64,000 bases of DNA from Capra hircus (taxonomy: Eukaryota > Chordata > Mammalia > Artiodactyla > Bovidae). Positions 11,405-23,154 of the stretch are shown here, one piece after another. The notes under the pieces are model-generated. The model was not told the DNA's origin. It did not search any database and saw only the letters and a list, made by a program, of their open reading frames with translations. Position 1 is the stretch's first letter. Every line of letters starts with the position of its first letter. The stretch lies in contig NC_030817.1 in NCBI RefSeq assembly GCF_001704415.2, positions 31,941,550-32,005,549 of the forward strand, read 5' to 3'. Position numbers and translations under genes: made by a program.

Positions 11405-11963
11405 TACCTCCAGAATGGGAGAAAATAATGGCAAAGGAAACAAATGACAAAGAATTAATTTCCAAAATATAAAAGCAGCTCATACAACTCAATACCAGAA
11501 AAGCAAACAACCAAATCAAAAAGTGGAAAAGGGACCTGAAGAGACATTTCTCCACAGAAGACATAAAGATGGCTAGCAAGCACACGAAAACATTCTCAAC
11601 ATCACTCATTATTAGAGAAATGCAAATCAAAACTACAATGACATACCACCTCACACCAGTCAGAATGGCCATCATCAAAAAGCCTACAAACAATAAATGC
11701 TGAGAGGGTGTGGAGAAAAGGGAACCCTCTTGCACTGCTGGTGGGAATGTAAACTGATGCAGCCACTATGGAAGGCAGTATGGAGATTCCTTGAAAAGCT
11801 AGGAATAAAACCACCATATGACCTAGCAGTCCCACTTCTAGGAAACCACGATTGAAAAGGACAAATGTACCCCAATGTTCATCACAGCACTATTTACAAT
11901 AGCTGGAACATGGAGGCAACCTAGATGTCCATCAAAAGATGAATGGATAAACATGTTGTGGTG

Positions 11964-12019
<56 letters not shown>

Positions 12020-12515
12020 GGAATACTATTCAGCCATAAAAGGGATGAATTTGAATCCATTCTAATGTGGTAGATGAAACTAGAGCTGATATACAGAGTG
12101 AAGTAAGTCAGAAAGAAAAATATAAATATTGTATACTGACACACATATATGGAATATAAAGAGATGGCACAGATGAATTTATTTTCAGGGCAGTGATGGA
12201 GAAACAAACATAGAGAACAGACCTGTGGACATGGTGGGAAGAGACGAGGAAACGTATGGAGAGGGTAACATAGAAATTTATAACACCATATGTAAAATAG
12301 TCAGCCAATGGGAATTTTCTGCACAACTCAGGGAATTCAAACAGGGGCACTGTGACAGGCTGAAGGGTGGGGTGGGGAAGGAGATGGGAGGGAGGTCCAG
12401 GAGGGAGGGGACATGGATGTACCTATGGCTGATTCTTGTTGATATGTAACAGAAAACCACAAAATTCTGTAAAGCAATTACCCTTCAATTAAAAAAAGTA
12501 AAATTTAAAACTATT
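11405..12515 (+). mobile_element. L1 3' end: ORF2 C-terminus and 3' UTR, with internal microsatellite
   Basis: The start, CAGAATGGGAGAAAATAATG, is the classic L1 ORF2 C-terminal region. It continues through AGACATTTCTCCACAGAAGA, GAAATGCAAATCAAAACTAC and the GGATAAACATGTTGTGGTGT block near the ORF end, followed by the 3' UTR and TTCTGTAAAGCAATTACCC with an A-rich end. The conserved EMQIKT peptide is readable near 11620, but stops and frameshifts break the frame. A (TA)n(CA)n tract (11963-12017) has expanded inside the element. It is 5' truncated and non-functional. Confidence 0.92.
11963..12017. repeat. (TA)n(CA)n compound microsatellite inside L1
   Basis: About 12 bases of TA repeat are followed by about 42 bases of CA repeat, placed exactly where the L1 sequence normally has GTGGTACATATATACAATGG. 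The second L1 of this window has that short unexpanded form at 21739-21758. The tract is long enough to be a polymorphic marker. Confidence 0.95.
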
Positions 12516-12689
12516 TACAATTGAAAATGCTAAATTTCATTAAAAGATAAAACCAACATTTAAAGTGAGCTAATAAATGGAGTGACATCAAGATATTGCG
12601 TTAAGAACAATTGCTTAATTCACTGTCTCTCAGCTAAACACACTAGTACTAAAAACACAGGTGAACAATGCAAGCTACTGGATAAATGA

Positions 12690-12860
12690 CACTGTACAGT
12701 GATCTAGTGATTAAAATGAGTATTCTCTATCTCTGTGAGCAGGTCACTTGACTCATCACTGCCTCAGTTTACTGATCTTTAAAATGGAGGTAATAACATA
12801 CTTTTCTGGATTGTTATAACAAACTAATGTGTTATTTTTATAACATTTAAATCAAGATAC
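12690..12860 (+). repeat. MIR SINE fragment
   Basis: GTGATCTAGTGATTAAAATGA, then GAGCAGGTCACTTGACTCAT, CTGCCTCAGTTTACTGATCT, TAAAATGGAGGTAATAACAT and GGATTGTTATAACAAACTAA follow the MIR consensus order. Confidence 0.85.
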
Positions 12861-14744
12861 AAATATAAAGCACTATTATTTGTAGTCTATCTTCTTTTAG
12901 AATCAAATTAAAAGGAAAACAACATTAACACAGCCAACCAACAAAGATGCTTTCAAATGGGTCCTTTATAATTATTAAGCACACATAAGCATCTGGGAAC
13001 TGATAAGTCATAAAAATAAATTTTATTCTAAAGATAGCTTCCCCTATTTATCTATCATAAATGAGAACATTTGTACTATATACAATGGATGGTTTATTCC
13101 ATTAATTCAAAACAAACTTCTAAACACAGAAAGACATTAGGTTGAAATTCATAAAGCAATGATTCTGGACTTTTAGGGAGAAAACAGGACAATGCCTTTT
13201 TAGATATCATCACAAGTGACTCTGGCCAGTCTCTGAGTCCAGTTGATTTTAAGGCACAAGGCTGACCTTCAGCAGTCAAAACAGTCACCTTACAGGAGAG
13301 AACATGCTCTAAAATGGAAGAGCCTCATTCTGGAATCAAGGAACTCCTCTACACAATCTGGAAAGAGTGGTCAGGAAAGGCTACCCACTGAGGCGCTACC
13401 CCTGTGGGCTAGCTTCACCCTGGGGCCAGCGTGTTTCTTCAGCCTTCATTCTGCACAACTGGTGACTTTTGCTTTCTCCCTTGGGTCTTATGAAGTCTTA
13501 ACTGTCATGTTAAGAGTTAGATTCCATAATGGTTTGATTTAAACACTACAGTTATTTTTGGCACAGTAGTCTATGCCAGATCATTTTTTGTGAAAAAGCA
13601 GAACTCCCTTTAAAACTAGTCCTCACATGGAATTCCAATTTGTGAAAAAATTCAGAGAAGCTGTTCCAGCTGAAATAGGAGTTGGGGAAATGTCCAGATC
13701 TCTTTGAGAGCTCCTTTAGCCCACCCTCCAATCTTCTGATAGTGGCTCCCAGGCCACCTTCACGGATCTTCAAGGCTCTAGAAAATAGAGTGGTAAAACA
13801 CTGGCAATTGGCTTTCTAAGTTAAAAACTAGGATAAACTGAATCAGTCACTAGGGAGGAGAATGCCTGAGAGGGGGAACAGGGACATTTTTAGAGTAATA
13901 ATGATGCTCTGTAACTTGACAAACGTGTGAGTTTTACAGGTGTAAGCATGTGTCACAACCAAACTGTACCCTTAGGATCTGTGATCCCACATATATGCCT
14001 CCATAAAGCAACTGAAGGCTAGACCAGGTTGAATCTGATAAACAGATTAATTCCCAGGTAAATATTGATTCACATTCACTTAACTAAAAAGATGCCCTGC
14101 AATTTCAATGGGTTTCATATGTAAACATCAGGCTCATGTTTATGGAGCACCATCTACTTTGGGCCAGTTAGTATGTAATTCCAAATCAAATAACACAGTC
14201 CAGTGGCATCAGCTTGATGGTTGCAATATGTGCCGCCGTTGAATCTGTAGTCCTAATTTATCTTTGATCAAGATAAAAATGATGTAACTACCCTTATTAA
14301 ATTGATCAAGACTTTGTATCACAATTATGGCTAGGACTAATATTGTAGTATTATTCCTAGAAAAAATTATTCCATAAAAACATCCTAGTTTCAGGTCAAA
14401 TTGAAATGTTAATTCTCAAGTGATACTAAGGGTTAAGAAAGAGTCTTATTTCAAAACAGTGGTTCTTGTACATTTAAGTTCTTAGATACGTTTGTGAATC
14501 TGCTGAAATATAAACCTTCCCCTTCAGATATAAGCACATGGACACACATGCACGTACATACATGAACTCGCACATGCACACACACATGCGCGTGCGTGCG
14601 CGCACACACACACACCAAATATTGGATACATTACAGAAACTTTCCCTGAAGCCTATCCATGAATTTCAGGTAAACAATCCATTCGCTGAATATTTCTCAG
14701 CTTCAGAAAGACGCTGAGAGTAGTCTTAGAGTAACCAAGGGGGC
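12861..14744. other. Non-coding stretch with a CA/CG-rich simple repeat
   Basis: No gene was recognised. An impure CA repeat with ACATGC and GTGCGTGCGCGC interruptions occupies about 14530-14620; the alternating purine-pyrimidine CG core could adopt Z-DNA. The remaining sequence is AT-rich, and its short frames (13094-13773) have no domains. Confidence 0.5.
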
Positions 14745-15590
14745 AAGGTCAAGATGGCAGAGCAGAGGATGTGCGCTCATCTTTTTCTGTGAGAACACCA
14801 AAGGCACAACTAGCTGCTGAATAACCATTGACAGGAGGACACTGGAACCCAGCAAAAAAAGGTATCCCATGTCCAAGGACAAAGGAGAAGCTGTAACTTG
14901 ATAGTAGGAGGGGTGCAAAAATCACACTTAAAATTAAATCCCATTCCCAGCAGGTGGGTGACCCACGAACTGGAGAACAATAATACCAAAGAAGAAGTTC
15001 TCATACTCTTGCGAAGGCTCTAGGCCCCCATTAGGCTTCCCAACCCAGGGAAAGGGACTGGGCAAAAGGACTGGGAATCCCCAGGGAAATTGACTTTGGA
15101 GGACAGCAGGATTTGATTACAGAACTTCCACAGGCCTGGGCGAAACAGAGACTATTGGAGGGCAAAAACAAAATGTTGTGTGCACCAGAACCCAGAGGAA
15201 AGGAGCAGTGACCCAACAAGAGACTGAGCCAGACCTGCCTGTGAGTGTTTGAAGGTCTCCTGCAGAGGCATGGGTTGGCATAAGTCCTCTTGGAGGCCTC
15301 CAGTAGCCCTACCATAGAGTCTGCAGATACTAGAACTGGGTTGTCTTGGGCCAAACAACTAATGGGGGGGAGGGGGAGGCAGGGGGGAGCACAGCCCTGC
15401 TCATAAGCAGACAATTGGATTAAAGATTTATTGAGCATGGCTCTGTCCACTAAAGCAAGACTCAGTTTTCCCCACAGCCAGTTCTTCCCATCAGGAAGCT
15501 TGCACAAGCCTCTTATCCTCATTCATCAGAAGGCAGACAGAAGAAGCAAGAACTAGAATCTCTCAGCCTCCAGAATGAAAACCACAATCA
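14745..15590 (+). mobile_element. L1-type 5' UTR leader of a composite L1/BovB element
   Basis: GGTCAAGATGGCAGAGCAGA is the degenerate form of the AAGATGGCGGAGCAGA start of ruminant L1. The following text tracks the L1 5' UTR as I recall it: TGTGCGCTCATCTTTTTCTG, AACAACCATTGACAGGAGGA-like sequence, CCCATGTCCAAGGACAAAGG, CAGGATTTGATTACAGAACT, CTTGCACAAGCCTCTTATCC and GAAAACCACAATCACAGAAAG. It does not continue into L1 ORF1. It passes without a visible break, duplication or A-rich tail into BovB 5' sequence at about 15590. It was probably the promoter/leader of the element. The 163-codon minus-strand frame here is antisense to the leader and is not annotated. Confidence 0.75.
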
Positions 15591-16120
15591 CAGAAAGCTA
15601 ACCAAAATGATCACATGGATCACAGCCTTGTGTAACACAATGAAGCTATGAGCCATGGCCTGCAGGCCCATCCAAGACAGACAAGTCATGTTGGAGAGTT
15701 CTGTCAAAACATGGTCCAATGGAGAAGGGAATGGAAAATCACTCCAGTATTCTTGCCTCAAGAACCTCATGAACTATATGAAAAGGCAAAAAGATGTGAC
15801 ACCAGAAGATGAGCCCCCCAGGTCAGTAGATATCTAACATGCTTCTGGGGAAGAGTGGAGAAATAGCTGGGCCAAAGTGGAAATGATGTTTAACTGTGGA
15901 TGTGTCCGGTGGTGAACATAAAGTCCAGTGCTGTAAAGAACCTTACTGCACAGGAGCCTGGAATGTTAGGCCCAAGAATCAAGGCAAATTGGATGTGGTC
16001 AAGCAGGAGATGCCAAGAGTTAACATTGATATTTTAGAAATCAATGAACTAAAATGGATGAGAATGGGCAAATTTAATTCAGATGACCATTATATCTACT
16101 ACTGTGGGCAAGAATCCCTT

Positions 16121-16559
16121 CAGTTCAGTTCAGTCACTCAGTCGTGTCCAACTCTTTGCAACCCCATGAATCGCAGCATGCCAGGCCTCCCTGTCCATCA
16201 CCAATTCCCAGAGTTCACTCAAACTCACGTCCATCGAGTCGGTGATGCCATCCAGCCATCTCATCCTCTGTCATCCCCTTCTCCTCCTGCCCCCAGTCCC
16301 TCCCAATATCAGAGTCTTTTCCAATGAGTCAACTCTTTGCATGAGGTGGCCAAAGTACTGGAGTTTCAGCTTTAGCATCATTCCTTCCAAAGAACACCCA
16401 GGGCTGATCTCCTTTAGAATGGACTGGTTGGATCTCCTTGCAGTCCAAGGGACTCTCAAGAGTCTTCTCCAACACCACAGTTCAAAAGGATCAATTCTTC
16501 GGTGCTCAGCTTTCTTTACAGTCCAACTCTCACATCTATACATGACCACTGGAAAAACC
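16121..16559 (-). mobile_element. Young BovB 3' end nested in the older BovB
   Basis: Antisense BovB 3' end starting CAGTTCAGTTCAGTCACTCAG. ATCCCTT occurs at 16114-16120 and 16560-16566; the host BovB reads through this heptamer, so it is the target-site duplication. The minus strand keeps one open frame of 96 codons (MVFPVVMYRCESWTVKKAEH...). It has the GGGACTGGGGGCAGG-type sequence of the younger BovB group, with C for T at the seventh base. It is truncated downstream of the reverse transcriptase active site. Confidence 0.93.
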
Positions 16560-17227
16560 ATCCCTTAGGAGAAATCAAATGTTATTCCCTGAAATTTAGT
16601 TTCAGAGAAAAGCAAGGAAAGATAAGAAAGCCTTCTTAAGTGAACAATGCAAAGAAATAGAGGATAATAATAGAATGGGAAAGACCAGAGATCTATTCAA
16701 GAAAATTGGAGATACCAAGGGAATATATCTTACAAAGATGGGCACAACAAAGGGACAGAAATGGCAAGGACTTAACAGAAGCAGAAGAAATAAGGAAGAG
16801 GTGGAAAGAATACACAAAAGAACTATACAAAAGAGTTCTTAATGACCTGGATAACCATGGGTGTGGTCACTCACCTAGATCTAGACATCTTAGAATGTGA
16901 AGTCAAGTGGACCTTAGGAAGCATCACTATGAACAAAGCGGGTGGAGGTGGTGGAATTTGATGAATTTGAACTATTTCAAATCCTGAAAAAAAAAAAAAA
17001 AAGATGCTGTGAAAGTGCTGCACTCCATACACCAGCAAATTTGGGAAACTCAGCAATGGCCACAGGACTGGAAAAGGTCAGTCTTCATCCCAATCCCAAA
17101 GAAAGACAATGCCAAAGAACGTTCAAACTACTGTACAATTGCACTCATTTCACATGCCAGGAAGGTAATGCTCAAAATCCTTCAAGCTAGTCTTCAACAG
17201 TATGTGAACCAAGAACTTCCAGATGTT

Positions 17228-17341
17228 GTTGTTGTTCAGTCGCTCAGTTGCGTCCAACTCTTCATTACTCCATGGACTGCATCATGCCAGGCTTCCCTAT
17301 CATTCACTATCTCCTGAAGTTTGCTCAAACTCATGTCCATT
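17228..17341 (-). mobile_element. Short BovB tail (114 bp) nested in the older BovB
   Basis: GTTGTTGTTCAGTCGCTCAG starts an antisense BovB 3' end of the (AAC)n-tail type, which runs to CAAACTCATGTCCATTGA. The host reads GATGTT before and GATACA after the insertion, probably a diverged duplication of the same hexamer; the host BovB continues directly with CAAGCTGGAG. Only the last 110 bp or so of the LINE are present, so this copy is SINE-sized. Confidence 0.88.
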
Positions 17342-18530
17342 GATACACAAGCTGGAGTTAGAAAAGGCAGAAGAACCAGAGATCAAATTGCCAAAATCAG
17401 TTGGATCATAGAGAAAGCAAGAGAATTCCAGAAAAACATCAACTTTTGCTTCATTGACTATGCCATAAATCCTTTGATGGTGTGGATCACAACAAACTGT
17501 GGAAAATTCTTGAAGAGATGGGAATACCAGACCACCTACCTGTCTCATGAGAAACCTGTTTGCAGGACAAGAAGCAACAGTTAGAACCAGACATGGAACA
17601 ACAGACTGGCTCAAAATTGGGAAAGGAGTACATCAGGCTGTATATTGTCACCCTATTTATTTAACTTACATGCAGAGTAAACCATGTGAAATGCCAGGAT
17701 GGATGAAGCACAACCTGAAATCAAGGATGGTGAGAGAAATATCAACAACCTCAGACATGCATATGATACCACTCTAATGGCAGAAAGCAAAGAGGAACCA
17801 AAGAGTCTCTTAATGAAGGTGAAAGAGGAGAGCAAAAAAGCTGGCTTAAAACTCAACATTCAAAAAACTAAGATAGCATCCAGTCCCATCTCTTCAAGGC
17901 AAATAGATGGGAAAACAATGGAAACAGTGAGAGACCTTATTTTCATAGGCTCCAGAATCACTGCAGATGGTGACCACAGGCATGAAATTAAAAGACTGCT
18001 CTTTGGGAGAAAAGCTATGACCAACATAGACAGTGAATTTAAAAGCAGAGACATCACTTTGCTGACAAAGGTCTGTATGGTCAAGGCTATAGTTTTTCCA
18101 GTAGTCATGTATGAATGTGAGAGTTGGACCATAAAGAAGGCTGACCACTGAAGAAGTGATGCTTTCAAAATATGGTACTAGAGAAGACTCTTGAGAGTCT
18201 TTGGACAGGATGGAGATCAAACCAGTCCATCCTAAAGGAAATCAGTCCTGAATAATCACTGGAAGGACTGATGCTGAGGCTGAAGCTCCAATAATTTGGC
18301 CACCTGATGCAAAGGGCTAACTCATTGTAAAAGACCCTGATGCTGGGAAAGATTGAGGGCAAGAGGCGAAGGAGGCTACAGAGGATGAGATTGTTGGATG
18401 GCATCACTGTCTCAGTGAACATGAGTTTGAGCAAACTGTGGGAGATAGTGAAGGACAGGGATGCCTGGCTTTCTACAGTCTTTTAGATTGCAAAGAGTCG
18501 AACATGACTTGGCCCCTGAACAACAAGAAG

Positions 18531-20156
18531 AGCCGGGGCAATGATTGGCTGCTCTCTTCTTTAGAAGTTTTTCTTTTTCTGTTGAGAAATTTATTTTCTC
18601 CAAATTGGCTCATTTCTATTGAAAGGATATCTAAGATGCATTCAGCACTGTTTGGTTTTCAGAGCACTGGCATATAATGCCATATGACTTACCTTGGGGC
18701 TTTTGCATAATATATATCAGTTGAATTAAATTTTAAACTCATGTGATCTTCCCAACAATTCTACAAAGTTTCAACTACATTAATGGATAGGAAACTTCAA
18801 ATACAGAGATATCCATGATGAGTTGGCTAATCAGTGTGGGAATGAAAAAGACTCAGAATCATTGTTCTGGTGTCAGTCCCTTTTCTTTGGGCTATGTTGC
18901 CAACCAATGTTTTAAATGAATAATCAGCAACACCAATAGTAAAATGGCTATGATTTGTTTACCAGTTCTAAGCATTAAGCTAAAATTTGCCAAAAAAAAA
19001 AAAGAAAAACACATTCACTCTGAACCATGAATTTCAAACCAGAATTTTAAATGTGAATTTACTCTGAATGATGACTTAAAAAATAATATGAACATATTCT
19101 TCATCATCTGGTGATTGTCCTAACACTGAGTACTGCTACTTCATTTTAGTGTTCAAGCTTGCATTAATGCCTGCCTTTGTGAAAGCCAAATAATTCCGTG
19201 GCATCCCACAGTGAGAGAAGTTTCTGGCAGTTCAAATAGAGAAATGAAATGACAAATCTCTGTTCATAGGGCTCATAGTAGTTTGAGAAATCTGCTCAAT
19301 AAATCCTTGTTGTTGAATACTTAGTTTTGAAAATAATATTTAACTTTTCTCCAGAATACTACTTTTGCAAGAGATGTTATAATAAGTATAAAAAAATTGT
19401 TTCCTATTCCAGAAATAAATGGATCAAATTCCCATTTATTGAATATTTTAATTCCCTTAAAATATTAACCTTAGTGCTAATCTTTAGCAGTTAATTAAGA
19501 CTGGCATGTAAGAATTTCTTGCTGGAAAAATTTTGATAAATTATGAGGTCTGACTAACTTGAACTATCAAACAAATTCTTGGAATTTTAATTTTCATTTA
19601 AAATTTAAATTTTAAATTTCATCTTGTACAGCATATTTATGCAAGTAAATCTCTTCTACATTGGAAACAGTGAAGCCAAAATGCTGAAAGTTATGGAGGC
19701 TGACATGAAGCCTCATTGTGTTAATTTAAATTCAACATCAGTGATTTACTGTTGGCAAATGACATTATCTGTCATGTTAAATGAACACTGCTAACTTACA
19801 CTGTGTTTTTATTTGATTTGTGTATTCATCTTGATTTTTAAATATTTATGATTGAATAAGGCCTGCAAGTGTGAACAACTTATTTCTAGATTCAGGTTTA
19901 TATGTTTAAATAATATCATAATAAAAATTTAAATCCATATTGTGGAAGTCTATGAGCATATATTTCCCTTAAAAGGGATCTATGTGTTACTCAAGACCGA
20001 GAAATGTTGGTCCAGATTAGCATTGATTAATTTATCAGTATTCTTGGGATGTATTTTTGCCACTTAATTATCCAACTTTTGGGGCTTATTTACATGGATG
20101 TCATGACAAAATTTGTCAAATACCTTGATGAAGTCAGTACATTTTTGGTGCCTTTT
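18531..20156. other. AT-rich stretch, nothing recognised
   Basis: Long AT-rich interval. Near 19590-19620 there is a self-complementary run (ATTTAAAATTTAAATTTTAA). A weak L2-like 3' end (GCTCAATAAATCCTTGTTGTTGAAT) lies near 19290. No gene was seen. Confidence 0.4.
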
Positions 20157-20165
20157 TGACATTTT

Positions 20166-20352
20166 TCAGTTCAGTTCAGTTCAGTTGCTCAGTCACGTCT
20201 GACTCTTTGCAACCCCATGAATTGCAGCACGCCAGGCCTCCCTGTCCATCACCAACTCCCAGAGTTCACTCAAACTCATGTCCATCGAGCCAGTGATGCC
20301 ATCCGGCCATCTCATCCTCTGTCGTCCCCTTCTCCTCCTGCTCCCAATCCAC
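20166..20352 (-). mobile_element. BovB 3' end, 187 bp
   Basis: Antisense BovB tail beginning with TTCAGTTCAGTTCAGTTCAG and ending after CTCCTGCTCCCAATCC. TGACATTTT is duplicated at 20157-20165 and 20353-20361. Only the C-terminal tail-coding part and 3' end are present. The GGATTGGGAGC-type sequence indicates the younger group. Confidence 0.93.
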
Positions 20353-20361
20353 TGACATTTT

Positions 20362-21324
20362 CAGTGTCTTTTAAACATTTTTGACATTCCCATGGTCCAT
20401 TCATTTAGTGATACAATAGAAAAAGTAATGAATTTTGGAATAAAATTTTGGGATCACTTCATCTATCTGGAGACTCAGTGAAAGCTCTATTTGTTCTATG
20501 TGATCCACACTGAAGCCCATTCTTCACTGAGAGAAAACAGAAGCCAAAAGAAGATTTAAGTAGCTTTGGTATTACATGGTAAGACTGGGGACTATAGGAG
20601 CATAGTACTCCACTTTGGATAAGAAAGGGCTAGTAGGGAGAGAAGATTAAAACATTGGGGTGCAGTTTCCATCTCTCAAGAACCTTGCTTCTTTTGTTCA
20701 TCTTTCTGTTTTGAGCATCAAGCTTGGTACTCAGCATATAGTTCTGCTTTTAATAACTATTTAGCAAGTGAATGGATGAGTAAATGAGTGTAAGCCTTGA
20801 AACACGGCCTATTCTACTGATTAAACAGAGACCTGAAGAATTTCTTCCCAATTCAGAAATACAGCTGATTTTTTAAAAAAATCCCAGGTTACTTCATTTG
20901 TGTAGTCTCCAAATTCAGCACCTTTGCTCCTTGTGGTCATTCTAACTTTTAAAAAACTCAAATAGAAGGCTCTCCTCACATGTTTCTCAATCTTGGAGTG
21001 GGAGGAGACGCAAGATTTCCAGGGACTAGGGGTTGTCACCCCTTCTCTTCCGGAAGATTAAGGAGAGAAGACTCCAGCTGTCCAAACAGTGGAGGCAGAG
21101 ACCTCTCCTTTATCTCAAGAACGAGAAGAATTCCTCTTTACTCTGCTCAGAAGTCTAGAAGTTCAATATGAATACAAAACAAGATTTTTTAAAAATCAGC
21201 TTCAGGAAATTTCTGTAGTTACAGTCATTATACTGTTCACTCAAACACCCTGCTTTGACAAAGTACTCCCCGGTCACAGCTCAGCAACCTATCTCCATCT
21301 TACTTTTGCCTTTGCTTGGGAGGG
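20362..21324. other. Non-coding stretch with a possible L2 relic
   Basis: GAGCATCAAGCTTGGTACTCAG...GTGAATGGATGAGTAAATGAG at about 20690-20790 resembles an L2 3' end (confidence 0.4). The 20980-21120 part is somewhat richer in GC but shows no exon signals that I trust. Confidence 0.4.
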
Positions 21325-22245
21325 AGACCTAAACAGACATTTCTCCAAAGAAGACACACAGATGATCAACAAATACAGGAAAAGATGCTCATTAATAGAG
21401 AAATGCAAATCAAAACTATAATGAGGTGTCACCTCACACCAGGTAGAATGGCAGTCATCAAAACATCTACAAACCAAAAATGCTGGAGAGGGTGTGGAAA
21501 AAAGGAACCCTCTTGCACTTTGGTGGGAGAACACTATGGAGAACAGTATGGAGATTCCTTTAAAAACTAGGAATAAAAATACATACAACCCAGCAATCCC
21601 AATAGTGGGCATATACCCTGAGAAAACCATGACTCAAAAAGACATATGTACCCCAACGTCCATTGCAGCACCATTTACAGTAGCTAGGACATGGAAGCAA
21701 CCTAGATGTCCAGTAACAGATGAATGGATAAAGAAGCTGTGGTACATATATACAATGGAATATTACTCAGCCACAAAAGGAATGTATTTGAGTCTGTTCT
21801 AATGAGGTGGGGGAACCTAGAGCCTGTTATATAGAGTGAAGCAAGTCAGAAAGAGAAAAACAAATTTTGTATGTTAACGCATATATATGGAGTCTAGAAA
21901 AATGGTACTGATGAATCTATTTGCAGGGCAGGAATAAACATGGAGACATAGAGAACAGACTGTGGACACAGCAGGGGAAGGAGAGGTTGGGACAAATTGA
22001 GAGAGAAGCGTTGAAACATATACATGATCATATGTAAAATAAGTAGCCAGTGGGAATTTGCTGTATGACACAGGGAGCTCAACCCAGTGCTCTGCGACAA
22101 TCTAGAGGCATGGGGTGGGGTGAGAGGTGGGGGGTGGGGTTCAAGAGGAAGGGGATATATGTATAACTATGGCTGATTCACATTGTTGTATGGCAGAAGC
22201 CAGCACAATATTGTAAAGCAATTATCCTCCAATTAATACATTTTC
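21325..22245 (+). mobile_element. L1 3' end: ORF2 C-terminus and 3' UTR
   Basis: Begins GGAGGGAGACCTAAACAGAC and continues through GAAATGCAAATCAAAACTATA, CCTCACACCAGGTAGAATGG, TATACCCTGAGAAAACCATG, GTGGTACATATATACAATGG and the 3' UTR to GTAAAGCAATTATCCTCCAA. ORF2 C-terminal peptides are readable in two frames (NREMQIKTIMRCHLTPGRMA, then PAIPIVGIYPEKTM), so at least one frameshift separates them. It is 5' truncated and inactive. It is a useful paralogue of the 11.4-12.5 kb L1 because it lacks that copy's microsatellite. Confidence 0.93.
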
Positions 22246-22599
22246 AAAAAGTATCAATAGCATTTTAATTCTAGATAAATGTTCTAGAATGAAGAGCTGT
22301 GATTATGATCAAACTCCCAAATTTCTACTTGAATTTCAGATTACTCTCCAGAAATCAAGGACCTTTTCACAACAGAAAGAACTTGTGTTTTGCTACAAAA
22401 GGCCACACTCATCAAATAATGGTATATTTGAGGAGAGATGGCATAACTAGAAATAGAATGGTTAATAATGCCTAGCCAACATCTACTCTTAGAATAAAAA
22501 CTCACATTTTCAGCATCCCATCATGTGCTCATATGGCAGCAATGCTTATGGCTTCATGTCACTCTTCATCAAGCAGTATTTCTTTCTCCCCTTGACATT
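22246..22599. other. Short non-repetitive stretch
   Basis: Nothing recognised between the L1 end and the MLT1-type LTR. Confidence 0.4.
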
Positions 22600-22995
22600 G
22601 AGTTGAACTTTGCGACTAACTGCAAAAACAAATAGGATATGGTGGAAAAAACACTGCATACTTCCAATGCAAAGCCATAAGAGTTCCACCCAGCTTTCTC
22701 TCCAAAGACGACGTCATGAGGAAGTCCAGGTCACATGGACAGGCCACATAAAGGTGTTTCTGTCTTCAGCAAAAATCTCAACTGTCAGCAGCATCCCCAC
22801 TAGACCTATGAGTAAGCAAGCCTTCAGATCATTCCAGGCTCCACCTTCAAGCTACCCTGAATGAAGCTGTGTGGAACAGGAATAACTATTCCCACCATGA
22901 CCTGCCTGAACTGTAACTGAGTAAGTAAAATAATTGTGATTACTTTAGGCGATGAGGTTTGGGGTTGTTTGTTACGTAGCAATAGACAACAACCA
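22600..22995 (+). repeat. MaLR/MLT1-type solo LTR
   Basis: GTTGAACTTTGCGACTAACTG, AATAGGATATGGTGGAAAAA, CATGAGGAAGTCCAGGTCAC, ATGGACAGGCCACATAAAGG, TCAGATCATTCCAGGCTCCA and the terminal GTTTGTTACGTAGCAATAGACAAC follow the order of an MLT1-family LTR. This is an old LTR retrotransposon relic shared by placental mammals. No internal (gag/pol) sequence is attached. Confidence 0.75.
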
Positions 22996-23085
22996 GCAAG
23001 CAAATATTGTTATTTCATTCAATCTTCATAATCACAGAAAGGTAGATATAATTACCTTCATGTTGCTGATGAATAAACAGGCTCT
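22996..23085 (-). repeat. MIR SINE fragment, antisense
   Basis: CATTCAATCTTCATAATCACAG, GGTAGATATAATTACCTTCATG and TGATGAATAAACAGGCTC match the reverse complement of the MIR core. Short and diverged. Confidence 0.6.
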
Positions 23086-23154
23086 GTGCTGAACCATGGA
23101 AATCCATTAGTGAGTAAGGCAGACATGATTCCCGTCTTCAGCAAGCTTTAGGGT

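Larger units (their letters stand above)
15591..18530 (+). mobile_element. Old, fragmented BovB LINE body
   Basis: From ACCAAAATGATCACATGGATC the sequence follows the BovB 5' region and the start of its endonuclease domain (GGAATGTTAGGCCCAAGAATC, AGATGACCATTATATCTAC). Most of the endonuclease is then missing, with a deletion point near 16580, and the sequence resumes just before the reverse transcriptase (AGATAAGAAAGCCTTCTTA). The fingers and palm follow, with many frameshifts and stops. The active-site YADD reads HAYD (around 17750-17765), so catalysis is lost. A run of about 16 A has expanded within the coding frame at 16987-17002. The 3' end closes with an (AAC)-type tail at about 18515-18530. 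Two younger BovB 3' ends are inserted antisense at 16121-16559 and 17228-17341. Confidence 0.9.

Noticed and set aside
14530..14620. Possible CRISPR-like or tandem gene repeat
   Set aside because: It is an impure CA/CG simple repeat without spacers of regular length.
15031..15522. 163-codon minus-strand open frame
   Set aside because: It is antisense to the L1-type 5' leader and has no recognisable protein signature.
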